Source of the DNA: Nitrospira defluvii
GTDB lineage: Bacteria; Nitrospirota; Nitrospiria; Nitrospirales; Nitrospiraceae
Length of the DNA stretch: 64,000 nt
Assembly (NCBI RefSeq): GCF_905220995.1
Contig: NZ_CAJNBJ010000018.1
Coordinates: 186,001 to 250,000, forward strand
Direction of reading: 5' to 3'
The position numbers and the translations under genes are program-made. The notes under the pieces were generated by a model. That model saw only the letters and a list, made by a program, of their open reading frames with translations, was not told the origin of the DNA and did no database searches. This document shows, in pieces, positions 39,327 to 48,495 of this stretch (within the stretch, counting starts at the first letter, position 1; each line of letters opens with the position of its first letter).

Positions 39327-41639
39327 ATGCAGCCCAAAGCTCCGCTGCCTGGTGTCAGTGAGACCACGCTCAAGGCCGGGAACGCCGAAAACGTCAAGCG
39401 GATCAGCGCACAGATTCTCGCCGCCGCAGACATCGATCAAATCCTCCTGGATCTCCGCCACGATATCCTCGGCTGCTTCGACGCGGAAGACCTGACGCTC
39501 TTCGTCGTGGACTCCGAAAAAAAGGAAATCTTTTCCAAGATTCCCCACCTCGATACGGTCCAGGAAGTCCGCACACCGATTACGGAACAAAGTCTTCCGG
39601 GGTTCTGCGCCAAGTACCTCCGCCCGGTCAATGTCGGTGACGCCTATAGCCTGACGGAGCTTGCTACGATCCACCCGGCGCTGACCCATGACGCCACCTA
39701 CGACAAGAACACGGGGTTCAAGACCAAACAGGTCCTCACCTATCCCGTCGTGGCCGAGAACAAGTATCTCATGGGCGTCATCCAGCTTCTCAACAAGAAG
39801 AGCGGCGGACGATTCACCCGCAAGGACGAGGAATGCGTCGCGGAAATCGCGAAGGCCCTGGGCACGGCATTTCACACCTTACGAAAAACCTCCAAGAAGC
39901 CGCCGTCAAAATTCGATTACCTGCTGACCAACGGCAAGATTTCACAACAGGATCTGGATGTCGCCCTCAACGAAGCGAAGAAGGGCACGACGGACATCGA
40001 ATCACTCCTGATTGAGAAATACAAAGTGCCGAAAGCCGAAATCGGCAAATCGCTCGCGAATTTCCACAAGTGTCCCTACATCGAGTACAACGAACGGACC
40101 ATCGTCGATATCGAATTGCTCAAGAATCTCAACGTCGACTATTTGAAGAAAAACCACTGGATGCCCCTGAAGCGGGACCGCGCCGCGATCGAGATTCTGA
40201 CCGACGATCCCGGTGATTTGGATCGCGTCCAGGACATCAAGCGCACCTTCCCTGGCCTCAATATTCGCTTCGCCGTCAGTCTGCGCCGCGACATCGCCCT
40301 CTTTCTCACGAGCACCACCGGCGGCCCCGAGGTCAGCAACAAAATGAATGAGAATGTCTCCGACATTCTCGGCGAGTTGGTCAGCGAGTCCCAGCTGGAA
40401 GCGCAGGAAGAAGCATCCAGCGCAGGACTCGATGAGAACGACAACGCCATCGTGCGTCTCGCCAATCAGATCATCGCCGACGCCTTCCGGCAAGGGACTT
40501 CAGATATTCATATTGAGCCCTATGGAGAAAAACGCGATACCCTCGTGCGGTTCCGAGTCGACGGCGACTGCTTCGAGTACATGAAAATTCCGCCGAGTTA
40601 TCGCCGCGCCATCGTATCGCGCCTGAAGATCATGGCGAGCCTCGACATCGCGGAACGCCGGAAGCCTCAGGACGGAAAGATCAAATTCAAGATCGGTGAG
40701 AACAAGGAAATCGAGCTACGTGTCGCCACCATCCCGACCGCCGGCTACAACGAAGACGTGGTCATGCGTATCCTCGCTGCGAGCGAGCCGTTGCCGGTCG
40801 ACAAGATGGGGTTCTCTGATCGGAACCTTCGCGAAATTAAGAGTATCGCCGAAAAACCCTACGGCATCATTCTCTGCGTCGGACCTACCGGATCCGGAAA
40901 AACCACCACGCTGCACTCCGTGCTCGGGTACATCAACACGCCGGACATCAAAATCTGGACGGCGGAAGACCCGGTCGAAATCACGCAATACGGACTGCGC
41001 CAGGTACAGGTCCATTCTAAAATCGGATTTACATTCGCGGCGGCCATGCGCGCCTTCCTCCGCGCAGACCCGGACGTGATTATGGTCGGAGAAATGCGGG
41101 ACAAAGAAACGGCGGATACCGGCATCGAGGCTTCGCTGACAGGCCACTTGGTGCTGAGCACGTTGCACACGAACAGCGCGGTGGAAACCATCACTCGTCT
41201 GTTGGACATGGGATGCGACTCCTTCAGTTTTGCCGATGCCATGCTGGGCGTGCTGGCCCAGCGGTTGGCACGACGCATCTGCAAAGAGTGCAAGGAAGCG
41301 TATCAACCGTCCAAGGAAGAATATGAGGAATTGCGGCTGGGATATGGCCCTGACTATTGGAACACCCTGAAAGTCCCCTTCGATGCCAACTTTCGACTCT
41401 ATCGAGGGAAAGGGTGTGATGCCTGCAACCGGACCGGCCTGAAAGGCCGCGTGGCGCTGCACGAGTTGTTGCTGGGCACGGATCACATGAAGAAGTTGAT
41501 CCAGAACAAAGCCAAGACCGATGAAATGCTCAAAGCCGCCATGGACGATGGGATGACCACGCTGGTCCAGGACGGCATTCAGAAGGTGCTGCAGGGGCAC
41601 ACGACCTACAAGGAGGTCAAGGCCGTCGCCATCAAGTAG
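39327..41639 (+). CDS. GAF-domain type II secretion/type IV pilus ATPase (GspE/PilB)
   Basis: The 770-residue protein has an N-terminal GAF domain (about 28-190), an MshEN/GspE N-terminal domain (about 195-330), and a hexameric secretion ATPase. Walker A GPTGSGKTTTL is near 519, the Walker B/Asp box is DPDVIMVGEMRD, the His box is GHLVLSTLHTNSA, and the zinc finger has CKEC near 652 and CDAC near 697. The ATG at 39327 is preceded by GGAGAG; the longer frame starts without one. No other pilus or secretion gene is adjacent, so it is a stand-alone copy. The GAF domain suggests a small-ligand or signal input. Confidence 0.9.
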   Translation: MQPKAPLPGVSETTLKAGNAENVKRISAQILAAADIDQILLDLRHDILGCFDAEDLTLFVVDSEKKEIFSKIPHLDTVQEVRTPITEQSLPGFCAKYLRPVNVGDAYSLTELATIHPALTHDATYDKNTGFKTKQVLTYPVVAENKYLMGVIQLLNKKSGGRFTRKDEECVAEIAKALGTAFHTLRKTSKKPPSKFDYLLTNGKISQQDLDVALNEAKKGTTDIESLLIEKYKVPKAEIGKSLANFHKCPYIEYNERTIVDIELLKNLNVDYLKKNHWMPLKRDRAAIEILTDDPGDLDRVQDIKRTFPGLNIRFAVSLRRDIALFLTSTTGGPEVSNKMNENVSDILGELVSESQLEAQEEASSAGLDENDNAIVRLANQIIADAFRQGTSDIHIEPYGEKRDTLVRFRVDGDCFEYMKIPPSYRRAIVSRLKIMASLDIAERRKPQDGKIKFKIGENKEIELRVATIPTAGYNEDVVMRILAASEPLPVDKMGFSDRNLREIKSIAEKPYGIILCVGPTGSGKTTTLHSVLGYINTPDIKIWTAEDPVEITQYGLRQVQVHSKIGFTFAAAMRAFLRADPDVIMVGEMRDKETADTGIEASLTGHLVLSTLHTNSAVETITRLLDMGCDSFSFADAMLGVLAQRLARRICKECKEAYQPSKEEYEELRLGYGPDYWNTLKVPFDANFRLYRGKGCDACNRTGLKGRVALHELLLGTDHMKKLIQNKAKTDEMLKAAMDDGMTTLVQDGIQKVLQGHTTYKEVKAVAIK

Positions 41640-41666
41640 GCGGCAGGCCTCTGATCGGCATACGAC

Positions 41667-42626
41667 CTACCTCGCGGAAGCAGGCACGGACAGTTGGCTC
41701 AGTGCCTGCCCTAATCGCGCAACATCTGCTTCCCGGCCCAACTTCTTCGCGCACGCCACGGCCTGAGTCAGAGCAGCCCCGGCGCCGACTCGATCACCTT
41801 GCGCAAGATAGCTGTGGTAGGCGCGTTCAAAAAAAGCGAGGCCGCGATCGGGAAATCCTCGGCGGTCGGCTACCCGTCCTAACCGCAAGAGATCTGCGGC
41901 AATCCCAGTCCGATGTTCCGCGGCCTTATCTAATTCCAACGCCCGTTCAAATTCCTGCTCGGCTGCATCGTAGGCCTGGCGTGCCTCAGCTACCATACCC
42001 AGGTTCACGTGGTTGCTGGCTTCGGAGGCAAGGTTGCCGGTAGCTTGATTCAACGCCATGGCGTGACGGAACTGCTGGGCAGCCTGCTCAAGGTCTCCCT
42101 TCGCCTGCCGCAGCAAACCGAGATTGTTTCGCAGCGTCGCCTCCGCCCCTTGATCCGCCTTCTGTTGAGCCAACTCCAGCGCTTCCTGATAGAACTGCTC
42201 GGCCTCCTCGGTCTGTCCGGCCTGATGCGTTGCCGTCCCCAACGCCGTCACGCTCTCGAGTAAGAGGTCTGGCGCACCCAGTTCCCGGGCCAGGGTTACC
42301 GCCCGCCCATGCGAGGTGATCGCGAGAGTCGAATCCCCACGCGCAAGAGCAACACGCCCGATATCATTAAGCGTGCCGACGAGGGTTCTCCTGTCGTCGA
42401 GACTTTCCGCCACGCGACGCGCCGCCTCATACGCCTCCGCTGCACGGGCGCGATCCCCCCGTGTCAACCAATGATCGCCCTGCCGCCGCAGAGACTCAAG
42501 CTGTGCAGCCCATGGGCCAGGCTGAGGTTCGGGAGGCACAGGTGGCTGAGCAGTCGCGCATCCCAGCAAGGCGCAGAGCGCCAGGACGCTCATGCCTGCA
42601 TGGCACCCTTCCCGTCGCGATCTCAT
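41667..42626 (-). CDS. TPR lipoprotein
   Basis: The 319-residue protein has a lipoprotein signal (LALCALLGC, modified Cys near 23), a Pro-rich stretch, and about six tetratricopeptide repeats between residues 45 and 290, for instance GDRARAAEAYEAARRVAE and QTEEAEQFYQEALELAQQ. It is likely on the outer membrane facing the periplasm. It is the last gene of the mla operon, overlapping mlaD by 4 bp, which suggests it assists lipid transport across the periplasm. It is not a standard Mla component. Confidence 0.8.
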   Translation of the reverse strand: MRSRREGCHAGMSVLALCALLGCATAQPPVPPEPQPGPWAAQLESLRRQGDHWLTRGDRARAAEAYEAARRVAESLDDRRTLVGTLNDIGRVALARGDSTLAITSHGRAVTLARELGAPDLLLESVTALGTATHQAGQTEEAEQFYQEALELAQQKADQGAEATLRNNLGLLRQAKGDLEQAAQQFRHAMALNQATGNLASEASNHVNLGMVAEARQAYDAAEQEFERALELDKAAEHRTGIAADLLRLGRVADRRGFPDRGLAFFERAYHSYLAQGDRVGAGAALTQAVACAKKLGREADVARLGQALSQLSVPASAR

Positions 42627-43612
42627 CGACGCAGTTGATCTCCTCTCAAGCTCTGAGTTCCCATCTGGGGTCGCACCGGTGACGACTTCGGTGCCGGCCC
42701 GGCGTTCTCTGCAAACCGGTTGAAAGGGAACGTCTGCTTCGCGCCGCGTACCAGAGTCGAGACCTCGGTTAAGGTGCCTTCGGCCGTCCGAATGACGGGG
42801 ATCAATTCCTGACTCACCTCATCCACGGAATCCGAGAGGCGCTTTACGCTTGCCAACGTGGATTCGGCACTATTCAGGATAGCCGGTAGACGGCCGGTGG
42901 CCTGCTGCACGTCCGCGGTCACTCGATCCACCACACTCAAGGTTCGCTTGATGGAGCCGGTCATGGTCGGCAGTGCGGTCGCCGTTTGCTCGACCGAGGC
43001 GATCGTCCGCTGAACCGATGCCACCACCGAGGGCAAATCCTGGGTCGCCACGGCCACCTGCTCAAGTGCCTTCCCGCCGGCTTTGAGCCCGCCTTGCACA
43101 TCCTGCGTGATGGTTTCCACCCGAAGTAACGTTTGCTTGACCGCCATCAACACCGGCTCGACCTCGTTGAGCAGATCACCGATGTCCCTCGGCTCCACGG
43201 CTCGAATCGTCGCACCATCAGCCAACGGCGGGCTGTTGGCCGTCCCCATCCCAATATCGACTTGCGTCTGCCCGACCACTACACCGCTCTTGGTAACCCG
43301 TAAATCTGAATTGTCCTTCACCATGTTTTGGTATCGAGTCAACAGCTGCAGCGTCACATCGACGGTTCCGCGATCGTTCAAATCCACCCGCTTGACCCGC
43401 CCGATCGAAATGCCCGAGACGACCACCGGCGCTCCAGGCTCCAGACCATAGGATTTGCTGAGACTCGCCTTGAGCGAATACTTCGGTTCAAAGAGATGTT
43501 CAGCCCGCGACATCCAGAACCCCGCCCCTGCCAGAATCAGCAGGGGGATCACCACAAAAGTTCCGACGATCTGTGCCAGTCGCCCGCTCGACAGCTGATG
43601 TGAATAATGCAT
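42623..43612 (-). CDS. mlaD: MlaD-like MCE-domain protein
   Basis: The 329-residue protein has one N-terminal membrane helix (about 13-33) and an MCE domain (about 44-125) with GAPVVVSGISIGRVKRVDL. Residues 150-300 are a long amphipathic helix with few breaks, longer than in the 180-residue E. coli MlaD, and resemble the coiled tail of larger MCE proteins that bridge the periplasm. MCE proteins carry lipids between the membranes. It follows mlaF and shares the operon. Confidence 0.85.
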   Translation of the reverse strand: MHYSHQLSSGRLAQIVGTFVVIPLLILAGAGFWMSRAEHLFEPKYSLKASLSKSYGLEPGAPVVVSGISIGRVKRVDLNDRGTVDVTLQLLTRYQNMVKDNSDLRVTKSGVVVGQTQVDIGMGTANSPPLADGATIRAVEPRDIGDLLNEVEPVLMAVKQTLLRVETITQDVQGGLKAGGKALEQVAVATQDLPSVVASVQRTIASVEQTATALPTMTGSIKRTLSVVDRVTADVQQATGRLPAILNSAESTLASVKRLSDSVDEVSQELIPVIRTAEGTLTEVSTLVRGAKQTFPFNRFAENAGPAPKSSPVRPQMGTQSLRGDQLRR

Positions 43613-43658
43613 ATCGCTCCTCTTTCACCCCCGCGACCACAGCGTGATCCGGAGCCGC

Positions 43659-44390
43659 CTACTCCACATATCGTCGTAGCGCGGGAGGGACCGTCCTGCC
43701 CACCGACTCCAGACTGCCGTCGGCCTCCACCCGCCCGTCCTGCAACACGACCAGTCGATCCGCGCCTTCGATGAAGGGCGAAAACGAACGCAACGCCGCC
43801 ACCACCGTCAAGGGTTGCTGCTGCCGTCGTGCTTCGACATACTGTTTCAGGACCAACACCATGTCCGCATCCAGCCCTGCCACGGGATCGTCCAATAGCA
43901 GGACGTCCGGCTCTAACATCAACGACCGCGCAATGGCCCCACGGCGAATCTCCCCTTGATTGAGCTCAGCGGGAAAGCGGTCCCGCAACGAGGCCAATCC
44001 CAATCGTTCCAACTGCGCCATCACCACCTGCTCTCGTTGACGATCCGGCATCGCCCCTCGATGATACCGCAGCGGTAAGAGCACATTGTTGAAGAGGGTC
44101 ATGTTGCTCAGCAACCCCGGCTGTTGCAGCACGGCCCCCACCCGAAGCCGTACCGGGCCGTCGCCTGCCTCCTCAACAGCACTCCAATCCTGTCCTAAGA
44201 CCATCACCTTCCCGGATTGCGGCGGCAAGAGGCCTGCCGCCAACTCGATGGTCAGGCTTTTCCCCGAGCGACTCGGCCCCACCAGCGCAACGAACTGACC
44301 CGCCGTGATCTGTAGGTCCAGTTGCAAGCAGGACGTGCTCCCGGCAAGAGGCGCTCGAACCTGCGCAAAGCTGATGGCTGTCTCGCTCAT
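43659..44390 (-). CDS. mlaF: MlaF-like ABC ATPase with altered catalytic motifs
   Basis: The 243-residue protein is the ATP-binding subunit partnering MlaE. Walker A is GPSRSGKS (38-45). Other motifs are unusual: the ABC signature is LNQGE (143-147) in place of LSGGQ-type, the Walker B is LLLDDP, with Asp (168) where the catalytic Glu is expected, and the switch-loop His is replaced (R201 region). Its hydrolytic activity may therefore be weak. The ATG at 44390 overlaps the mlaE stop by ATGA, which fixes the start. Confidence 0.82.
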   Translation of the reverse strand: MSETAISFAQVRAPLAGSTSCLQLDLQITAGQFVALVGPSRSGKSLTIELAAGLLPPQSGKVMVLGQDWSAVEEAGDGPVRLRVGAVLQQPGLLSNMTLFNNVLLPLRYHRGAMPDRQREQVVMAQLERLGLASLRDRFPAELNQGEIRRGAIARSLMLEPDVLLLDDPVAGLDADMVLVLKQYVEARRQQQPLTVVAALRSFSPFIEGADRLVVLQDGRVEADGSLESVGRTVPPALRRYVE

Positions 44391-45199
44391 AAATAGAGCG
44401 GCACCGTCACGACAACATCCACCAGCAGACACAACACGAACGAATTGATCATCGCCCGGGTCGTTTGTTGCGGCACTTCCGTATAGGAAGACCGCACCGC
44501 TAGGCCATGGTAACAACAGACCGCCGCGACGGCTGATCCGAATCCGAACCCCTTGATCGCCGTCATCAACAAGTCGGTCGTCGACAACGCCCGAGTAACA
44601 CTTTCGACGAATGCAGAAAAAGGAATCGTCAGTTGCGCGTCGGCGACCAGGTATCCGCCGAACACCGCCACGACGTCAAAGTAGAACGTCAGGCACAGCA
44701 TCGAGAGCACCATGCCGACCATACGAGGCATAATGACGAATTGGCTGATGGGAATTCCCATGAGTCGGAGCGCGACCACTTCCCGCGTCACCGACATGTT
44801 GCCCAGTTCGGTCGCGATGGCCGTGCCCGATCGCCCGACGACGATGAAGGCGGTGATCAAGGGACCGAGCTCCCGAATCACCGTGACCACGATGATGCTG
44901 CCCACCAGTCCGCCAGCCCCGAGCTTGGGAAGCTGTGTCCCGGCCTGCGTCACAATGATGATGCCGAGCAAGAGCGCAATGACGCTGGTCACGGGCAGCG
45001 CGTCGACACCCGTGAAGAGAATCTGACGGATCAACACCCGCAGCGTTTCCCGCCGCCCCTGTCGCGCCGGTGATACCAGATCCAATACCGCTTGTGTGAA
45101 AAGCGTGGCCAACGCCGCCAGGTAGGCATATCCGGCTATGGTCTTCCGTCCTACCCACTCGATCATCGGGTGTGCGCGGCCTCCCCCACGTCGCAGCAT
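44387..45199 (-). CDS. mlaE: MlaE-like lipid ABC permease
   Basis: The 270-residue membrane protein has five to six helices and the MlaE/YrbE core TGVDALPVTSVIALLLGIII and VIRELGPLITAFIVVGRSGTAIATELG. It is the permease of the MCE transport system. Two starts are possible, at 45199 or at 45166 (MIEWVGRK); the second gives the usual N-terminus and has a GGGGGAGG region further upstream. It is the first gene of mlaE-mlaF-mlaD-TPR. Confidence 0.9.
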   Translation of the reverse strand: MLRRGGGRAHPMIEWVGRKTIAGYAYLAALATLFTQAVLDLVSPARQGRRETLRVLIRQILFTGVDALPVTSVIALLLGIIIVTQAGTQLPKLGAGGLVGSIIVVTVIRELGPLITAFIVVGRSGTAIATELGNMSVTREVVALRLMGIPISQFVIMPRMVGMVLSMLCLTFYFDVVAVFGGYLVADAQLTIPFSAFVESVTRALSTTDLLMTAIKGFGFGSAVAAVCCYHGLAVRSSYTEVPQQTTRAMINSFVLCLLVDVVVTVPLYL

Positions 45200-45383
45200 G
45201 CACCGAGCGCCTTGCGTCCGCGCCTGGCGTCACGGCGAAATTGTAGGGAAGCACCACACGTAAAGCAACGAGGCCAGCCCCGGCAGGCGTCACGAGGCGG
45301 ACGGGTGAGATATGGGATCTGCGACCTGATCAGGATCTGAACAATGGACGCGGAAGAAAGAGGGAGCACATCTCGATGAAGGG

Positions 45384-45716
45384 TTACGAGACGGGCCGAT
45401 GCTTGATGACGAACTGCTGGATGCGGTGGAGTTGCGGAGGGCGCATCACCACAAACTCGATTCCGACCTCGCCCCCGCGCGCCCATCGGACCACCGCCTC
45501 GTCCACGCGGACCGGCCACTCCAGCCCGTCCGTAAGGAACAGCGAGAGCCGCAGGCGAAAACCAGGTGGCATGACATGCTCCGATCGTGCCATACAGCCG
45601 GTGAAGGACACATCGAGCATTTCCGCTACCCCGTCGACCTCATCCTCCCCGATAAACTCCAGGCGACAATCGGTAGCGACCCGACGAGACTTGCGCAGCG
45701 TGTTCGTCTGTTCCAC
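45384..45716 (-). CDS. PilZ-domain protein
   Basis: The 110-residue protein is almost entirely a PilZ domain. Both c-di-GMP-binding elements are present: RKSRR near the N-terminus and DVSFTG in MLDVSFTGCMA. Translation likely starts at GTG (45716), directly after AGGGGAGGG; the longer frame starts in unrelated sequence. It is one of three PilZ genes flanking the acyltransferase gene, all on the minus strand. Confidence 0.8.
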   Translation of the reverse strand: MEQTNTLRKSRRVATDCRLEFIGEDEVDGVAEMLDVSFTGCMARSEHVMPPGFRLRLSLFLTDGLEWPVRVDEAVVRWARGGEVGIEFVVMRPPQLHRIQQFVIKHRPVS

Positions 45717-45750
45717 GCACCCCTCCCCTCTCACTGCCGAATCCTGCGGC

Positions 45751-46131
45751 CTACAAGCCCCCAACGGAAGCGACCGCCACGAATTGACGCAAGCGAGCCT
45801 GTTCGACCGTTCCCATGGACACGAACTCCACACCAAAACAGGCATCGCCCCCCCAACGCACCAACGCCAGATCCACAGCGGTAGGCGACGACTCTCCCGG
45901 CAACAGCAAAATGAGCGACATCGCATCCCCCACCTTCACGCCCACGTCGCTGGTGATTTTGCAGCCACCTGGCGAGAGGTTAAGAATCACGCCCTCGCCC
46001 TCCACATCACCATTAAAACTGGTGGTCGGGGCAAACGGTGCGAAGGAGAGCAGGCAACCAGGCGGCGCCAGACGCCGTTGATGCTGACGCAACTCCTTCT
46101 GAGCGGGGGCAAGCTTGTCGGATTGATCCAT
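45751..46131 (-). CDS. PilZ-domain protein
   Basis: The 126-residue protein has the RxxxR element (RQHQRR) near 15-20 and NLSPGG in ILNLSPGGCKIT, so c-di-GMP binding is expected. The C-terminus (GVEFVSMGTVEQARLRQFV) resembles its neighbours at 45384 and 47363, suggesting they are paralogues. It precedes the next PilZ gene by 34 bp and is likely co-transcribed. Confidence 0.85.
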   Translation of the reverse strand: MDQSDKLAPAQKELRQHQRRLAPPGCLLSFAPFAPTTSFNGDVEGEGVILNLSPGGCKITSDVGVKVGDAMSLILLLPGESSPTAVDLALVRWGGDACFGVEFVSMGTVEQARLRQFVAVASVGGL

Positions 46132-46276
46132 AACGGAACGGATGATGCGATCGTCTGTAAGATGCAGCAGGGTCAGTATATCGCAGGAGGGAGCAGTCGC
46201 CGAGTACTTCGCGAGAATTCACCAGCGTCTCGCCGGTGAGCCTCGCTGCAGGCTCAGTCGGGACCTGCGGTACTCC

Positions 46277-47215
46277 CTACCGCCTGTAGAGCGGCGGCTC
46301 ACCGGGAGGACGACTCTTGAAGCGGCGATGTTGCCAGAAATATTGCTCCGGCACCCGACGAACGGCATCTTCAATCAAGCGATTGATCCGTGTGGCATCC
46401 TCGATCATTTCTCCCGACGGAAACTGATCCAAGGCCTGCCCGACTTCGATGTCATACCCGGATCCATCAGCTCGTCGATAGTAGAAACAGGGAACCACCG
46501 CCGCGCCACTGACCTTGGCCAGTCTGGAGGTGGCAGTCAATGATGCGGCCGGCACCCCGAAGAACGGAGCAAAGACACTGCGCTTGGTACCCGCGTCGAT
46601 GTCCGGGGCGTACCAAACCACCTGATTTCTCGCCAACGCGCGGAGGATGCCCCGCATATCACGGTGTTGAATCAGGTCTGAATAGTATCGGCTCCGGCAG
46701 CGATTGGCGATCATGTCCGCCACGATATCGTTTTGGGGCCGATAGACGATGGCGACTGGTTGCTCCAGGGCCATAAATCGTCCGGCCAGTTCGGCCGAAT
46801 GTAAATGTGCCCCGCAGAGCAATACCCCTCGCCCGGCCTGGAGCGCCTCCCGAAGATGGTCCAACCCCTTGATCGTATATTCGCAATGCTCCCGAGGGTC
46901 CTTTGCCCACCAGGCCATCGCGATTTCCAACACTCCCATTCCCATGGACTCGAAACAGTGCAACGCAACCGCGTTCCGTTCATCCGGCGTCTGTCCGGGG
47001 AAACAGAGCTTCAGGTTGACCCGCACGATCTCCCGCCGCTTGGTGAGCAGGCCATGCAACAACCGTCCACACTGTCGTCCAAACGCCAGTTGTGACCGGT
47101 AGGGAAGCCAGGACAGCAACCGAAACAGAGCAATGCCGACCCAGGTGGGCCAATACATGGGGTGGTAGGGACTGCGCGGCTGGCGCCGAGTATGTGGGGT
47201 CTGTGTCCTAGACAT
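46277..47215 (-). CDS. Lipid A-type acyltransferase (LpxL/HtrB family)
   Basis: The 312-residue protein has a membrane-anchoring N-terminus (WPTWVGIALFRLLSWLPY) and the catalytic HX4E motif in LLCGAHLHSAELAGR. Other family segments are YRPQNDIVADMI and FFGVPAASLTATSRLAKVSGAAVVP, which carries the substrate-binding region. It should add a secondary acyl chain to lipid A or a similar lipid. It lies between two sets of PilZ genes on the same strand. Confidence 0.88.
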   Translation of the reverse strand: MSRTQTPHTRRQPRSPYHPMYWPTWVGIALFRLLSWLPYRSQLAFGRQCGRLLHGLLTKRREIVRVNLKLCFPGQTPDERNAVALHCFESMGMGVLEIAMAWWAKDPREHCEYTIKGLDHLREALQAGRGVLLCGAHLHSAELAGRFMALEQPVAIVYRPQNDIVADMIANRCRSRYYSDLIQHRDMRGILRALARNQVVWYAPDIDAGTKRSVFAPFFGVPAASLTATSRLAKVSGAAVVPCFYYRRADGSGYDIEVGQALDQFPSGEMIEDATRINRLIEDAVRRVPEQYFWQHRRFKSRPPGEPPLYRR

Positions 47216-47362
47216 GGGAATGGGGAGGCCATTGTATGGAAACGGAGCGGCGAGCGCAATCTCGAAGGAGGCTGGGACGCGGTATACGCGATTGAACGAG
47301 GAGCCGCACCAACCAAGCCGATCGGCACCTGCATGATCAGAGGCGGCAACCAGGCAGTGGCG

Positions 47363-47743
47363 CTAGGAGGTGGGCTTCGTCGCGAGCGTGATAAACTTCC
47401 GCAGCCGCATTTCAGCCACCGACGACAGATTGACAAACTCCAATCCGTACACCTGCTCCCGCTCCCATCGCACTGTGGCTTCCTCAACCGTCATCGGCGA
47501 CACCTGATTCGGCAGGGAAAGACTGACCGACAGCCTATCACCCCGCTGAATCCCCGCTTCGCTCATGACTTTGGCCCCCCTCATCGACACGTCAAACACG
47601 ACACCGATGCCATCGCCGCCGCGACCGAGCCATTTGGCCAAGCCCAAGCGCGACAACGAGCAGACGAATGGTGCCGGCACGCGTAACCTGGGATGCTGAC
47701 GCAAGTCGACGGAAAACTGTTCCTGCCCCGTAGTGCCACTCAT
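47363..47743 (-). CDS. PilZ-domain protein
   Basis: The 126-residue protein carries RQHPRLRV (RxxxR) and DVSMRG, both needed for c-di-GMP binding. A central basic loop (LGLAKWLGRGGDG) is unlike the neighbouring copies. The C-terminus YGLEFVNLSSVAEMRLRKFI is near-parallel to that of the 45751 protein. It is upstream of the acyltransferase on the same strand. Confidence 0.85.
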   Translation of the reverse strand: MSGTTGQEQFSVDLRQHPRLRVPAPFVCSLSRLGLAKWLGRGGDGIGVVFDVSMRGAKVMSEAGIQRGDRLSVSLSLPNQVSPMTVEEATVRWEREQVYGLEFVNLSSVAEMRLRKFITLATKPTS

Positions 47744-47907
47744 ACGTACCCTCCCGTATGTCTAGTGGTCACTCTATCGCACGGGACGCGGTTCCGAAAA
47801 TAAATTGACGAAATCGACCGATGACCATGGAGGACACGGACCGTGAGACGGTGAGACAGGCACGGATCGTCCTCGTGACCAATCCGTGTCCCGGCACGTC
47901 CAAAAGC

Positions 47908-48267
47908 TTACGGCCGGCGCTTGCTTCGTTGTTGCACGGTTTCTGCGCACGTGGGGGAGAGGTCCTGCGTATGCGCCTTCAAGCACTGGGCTATTCTGCC
48001 CTCCCCCGGTTTGACGTTCGCACACAGTCGCGTGACATCCTCGGCGCAGGCTTTCCTCCCCGGACGACCACCCCGCCTCCGTTCTTCAGCTCCCGCCCCG
48101 TTTGCATCGGATGGCGCGGAGGATACCGCCGGTGCATCCTGCCCAGACGGAGTAGCCGCATCGCCGGCCGACCAGGCGACACCGCTTGCTCCCGATATCC
48201 CAAGCACGACGCCACCCAAGAGCCCCACCAACCTGCATATTCCCTGTTTCGCGCATTCGATTCGCAT
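47908..48267 (-). CDS. Exported protein with one GLG1-type Cys-rich repeat
   Basis: The 119-residue product has a signal peptide (about 1-33, ending GVAWSA), a low-complexity Ala/Ser/Gly stretch, a basic patch (RRRGGRPGRK), and a single repeat C-x7-C-x12-C-x11-C that begins CAEDVTRLC. The spacing equals repeat 2 of the protein at 21160. The ATG at 48267 follows GGGAG; the longer frame lacks a signal. The function is unknown; export and Cys spacing suggest disulfides in the periplasm. Confidence 0.72.
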   Translation of the reverse strand: MRIECAKQGICRLVGLLGGVVLGISGASGVAWSAGDAATPSGQDAPAVSSAPSDANGAGAEERRRGGRPGRKACAEDVTRLCANVKPGEGRIAQCLKAHTQDLSPTCAETVQQRSKRRP

Positions 48268-48495
48268 ACACACTCCCTTCGATGCTGGATGACAACCTTG
48301 ACTCGCCGCAACCGGTCCAGTCGTGAGGTCAACGGCCTCTGCTCCCCTCTGCTTCACTCAACGCCTCCCCGCACCAACGGTTGACGGACATATGGGCACC
48401 ACATAGCGGCCGCCGGCTCCCTCTCCCTTCACACCCGTCCCGAATACCCAGGTCGACCTCTTGCGAAATCCCGCCTGCTTATCTATTCTAGCGGG

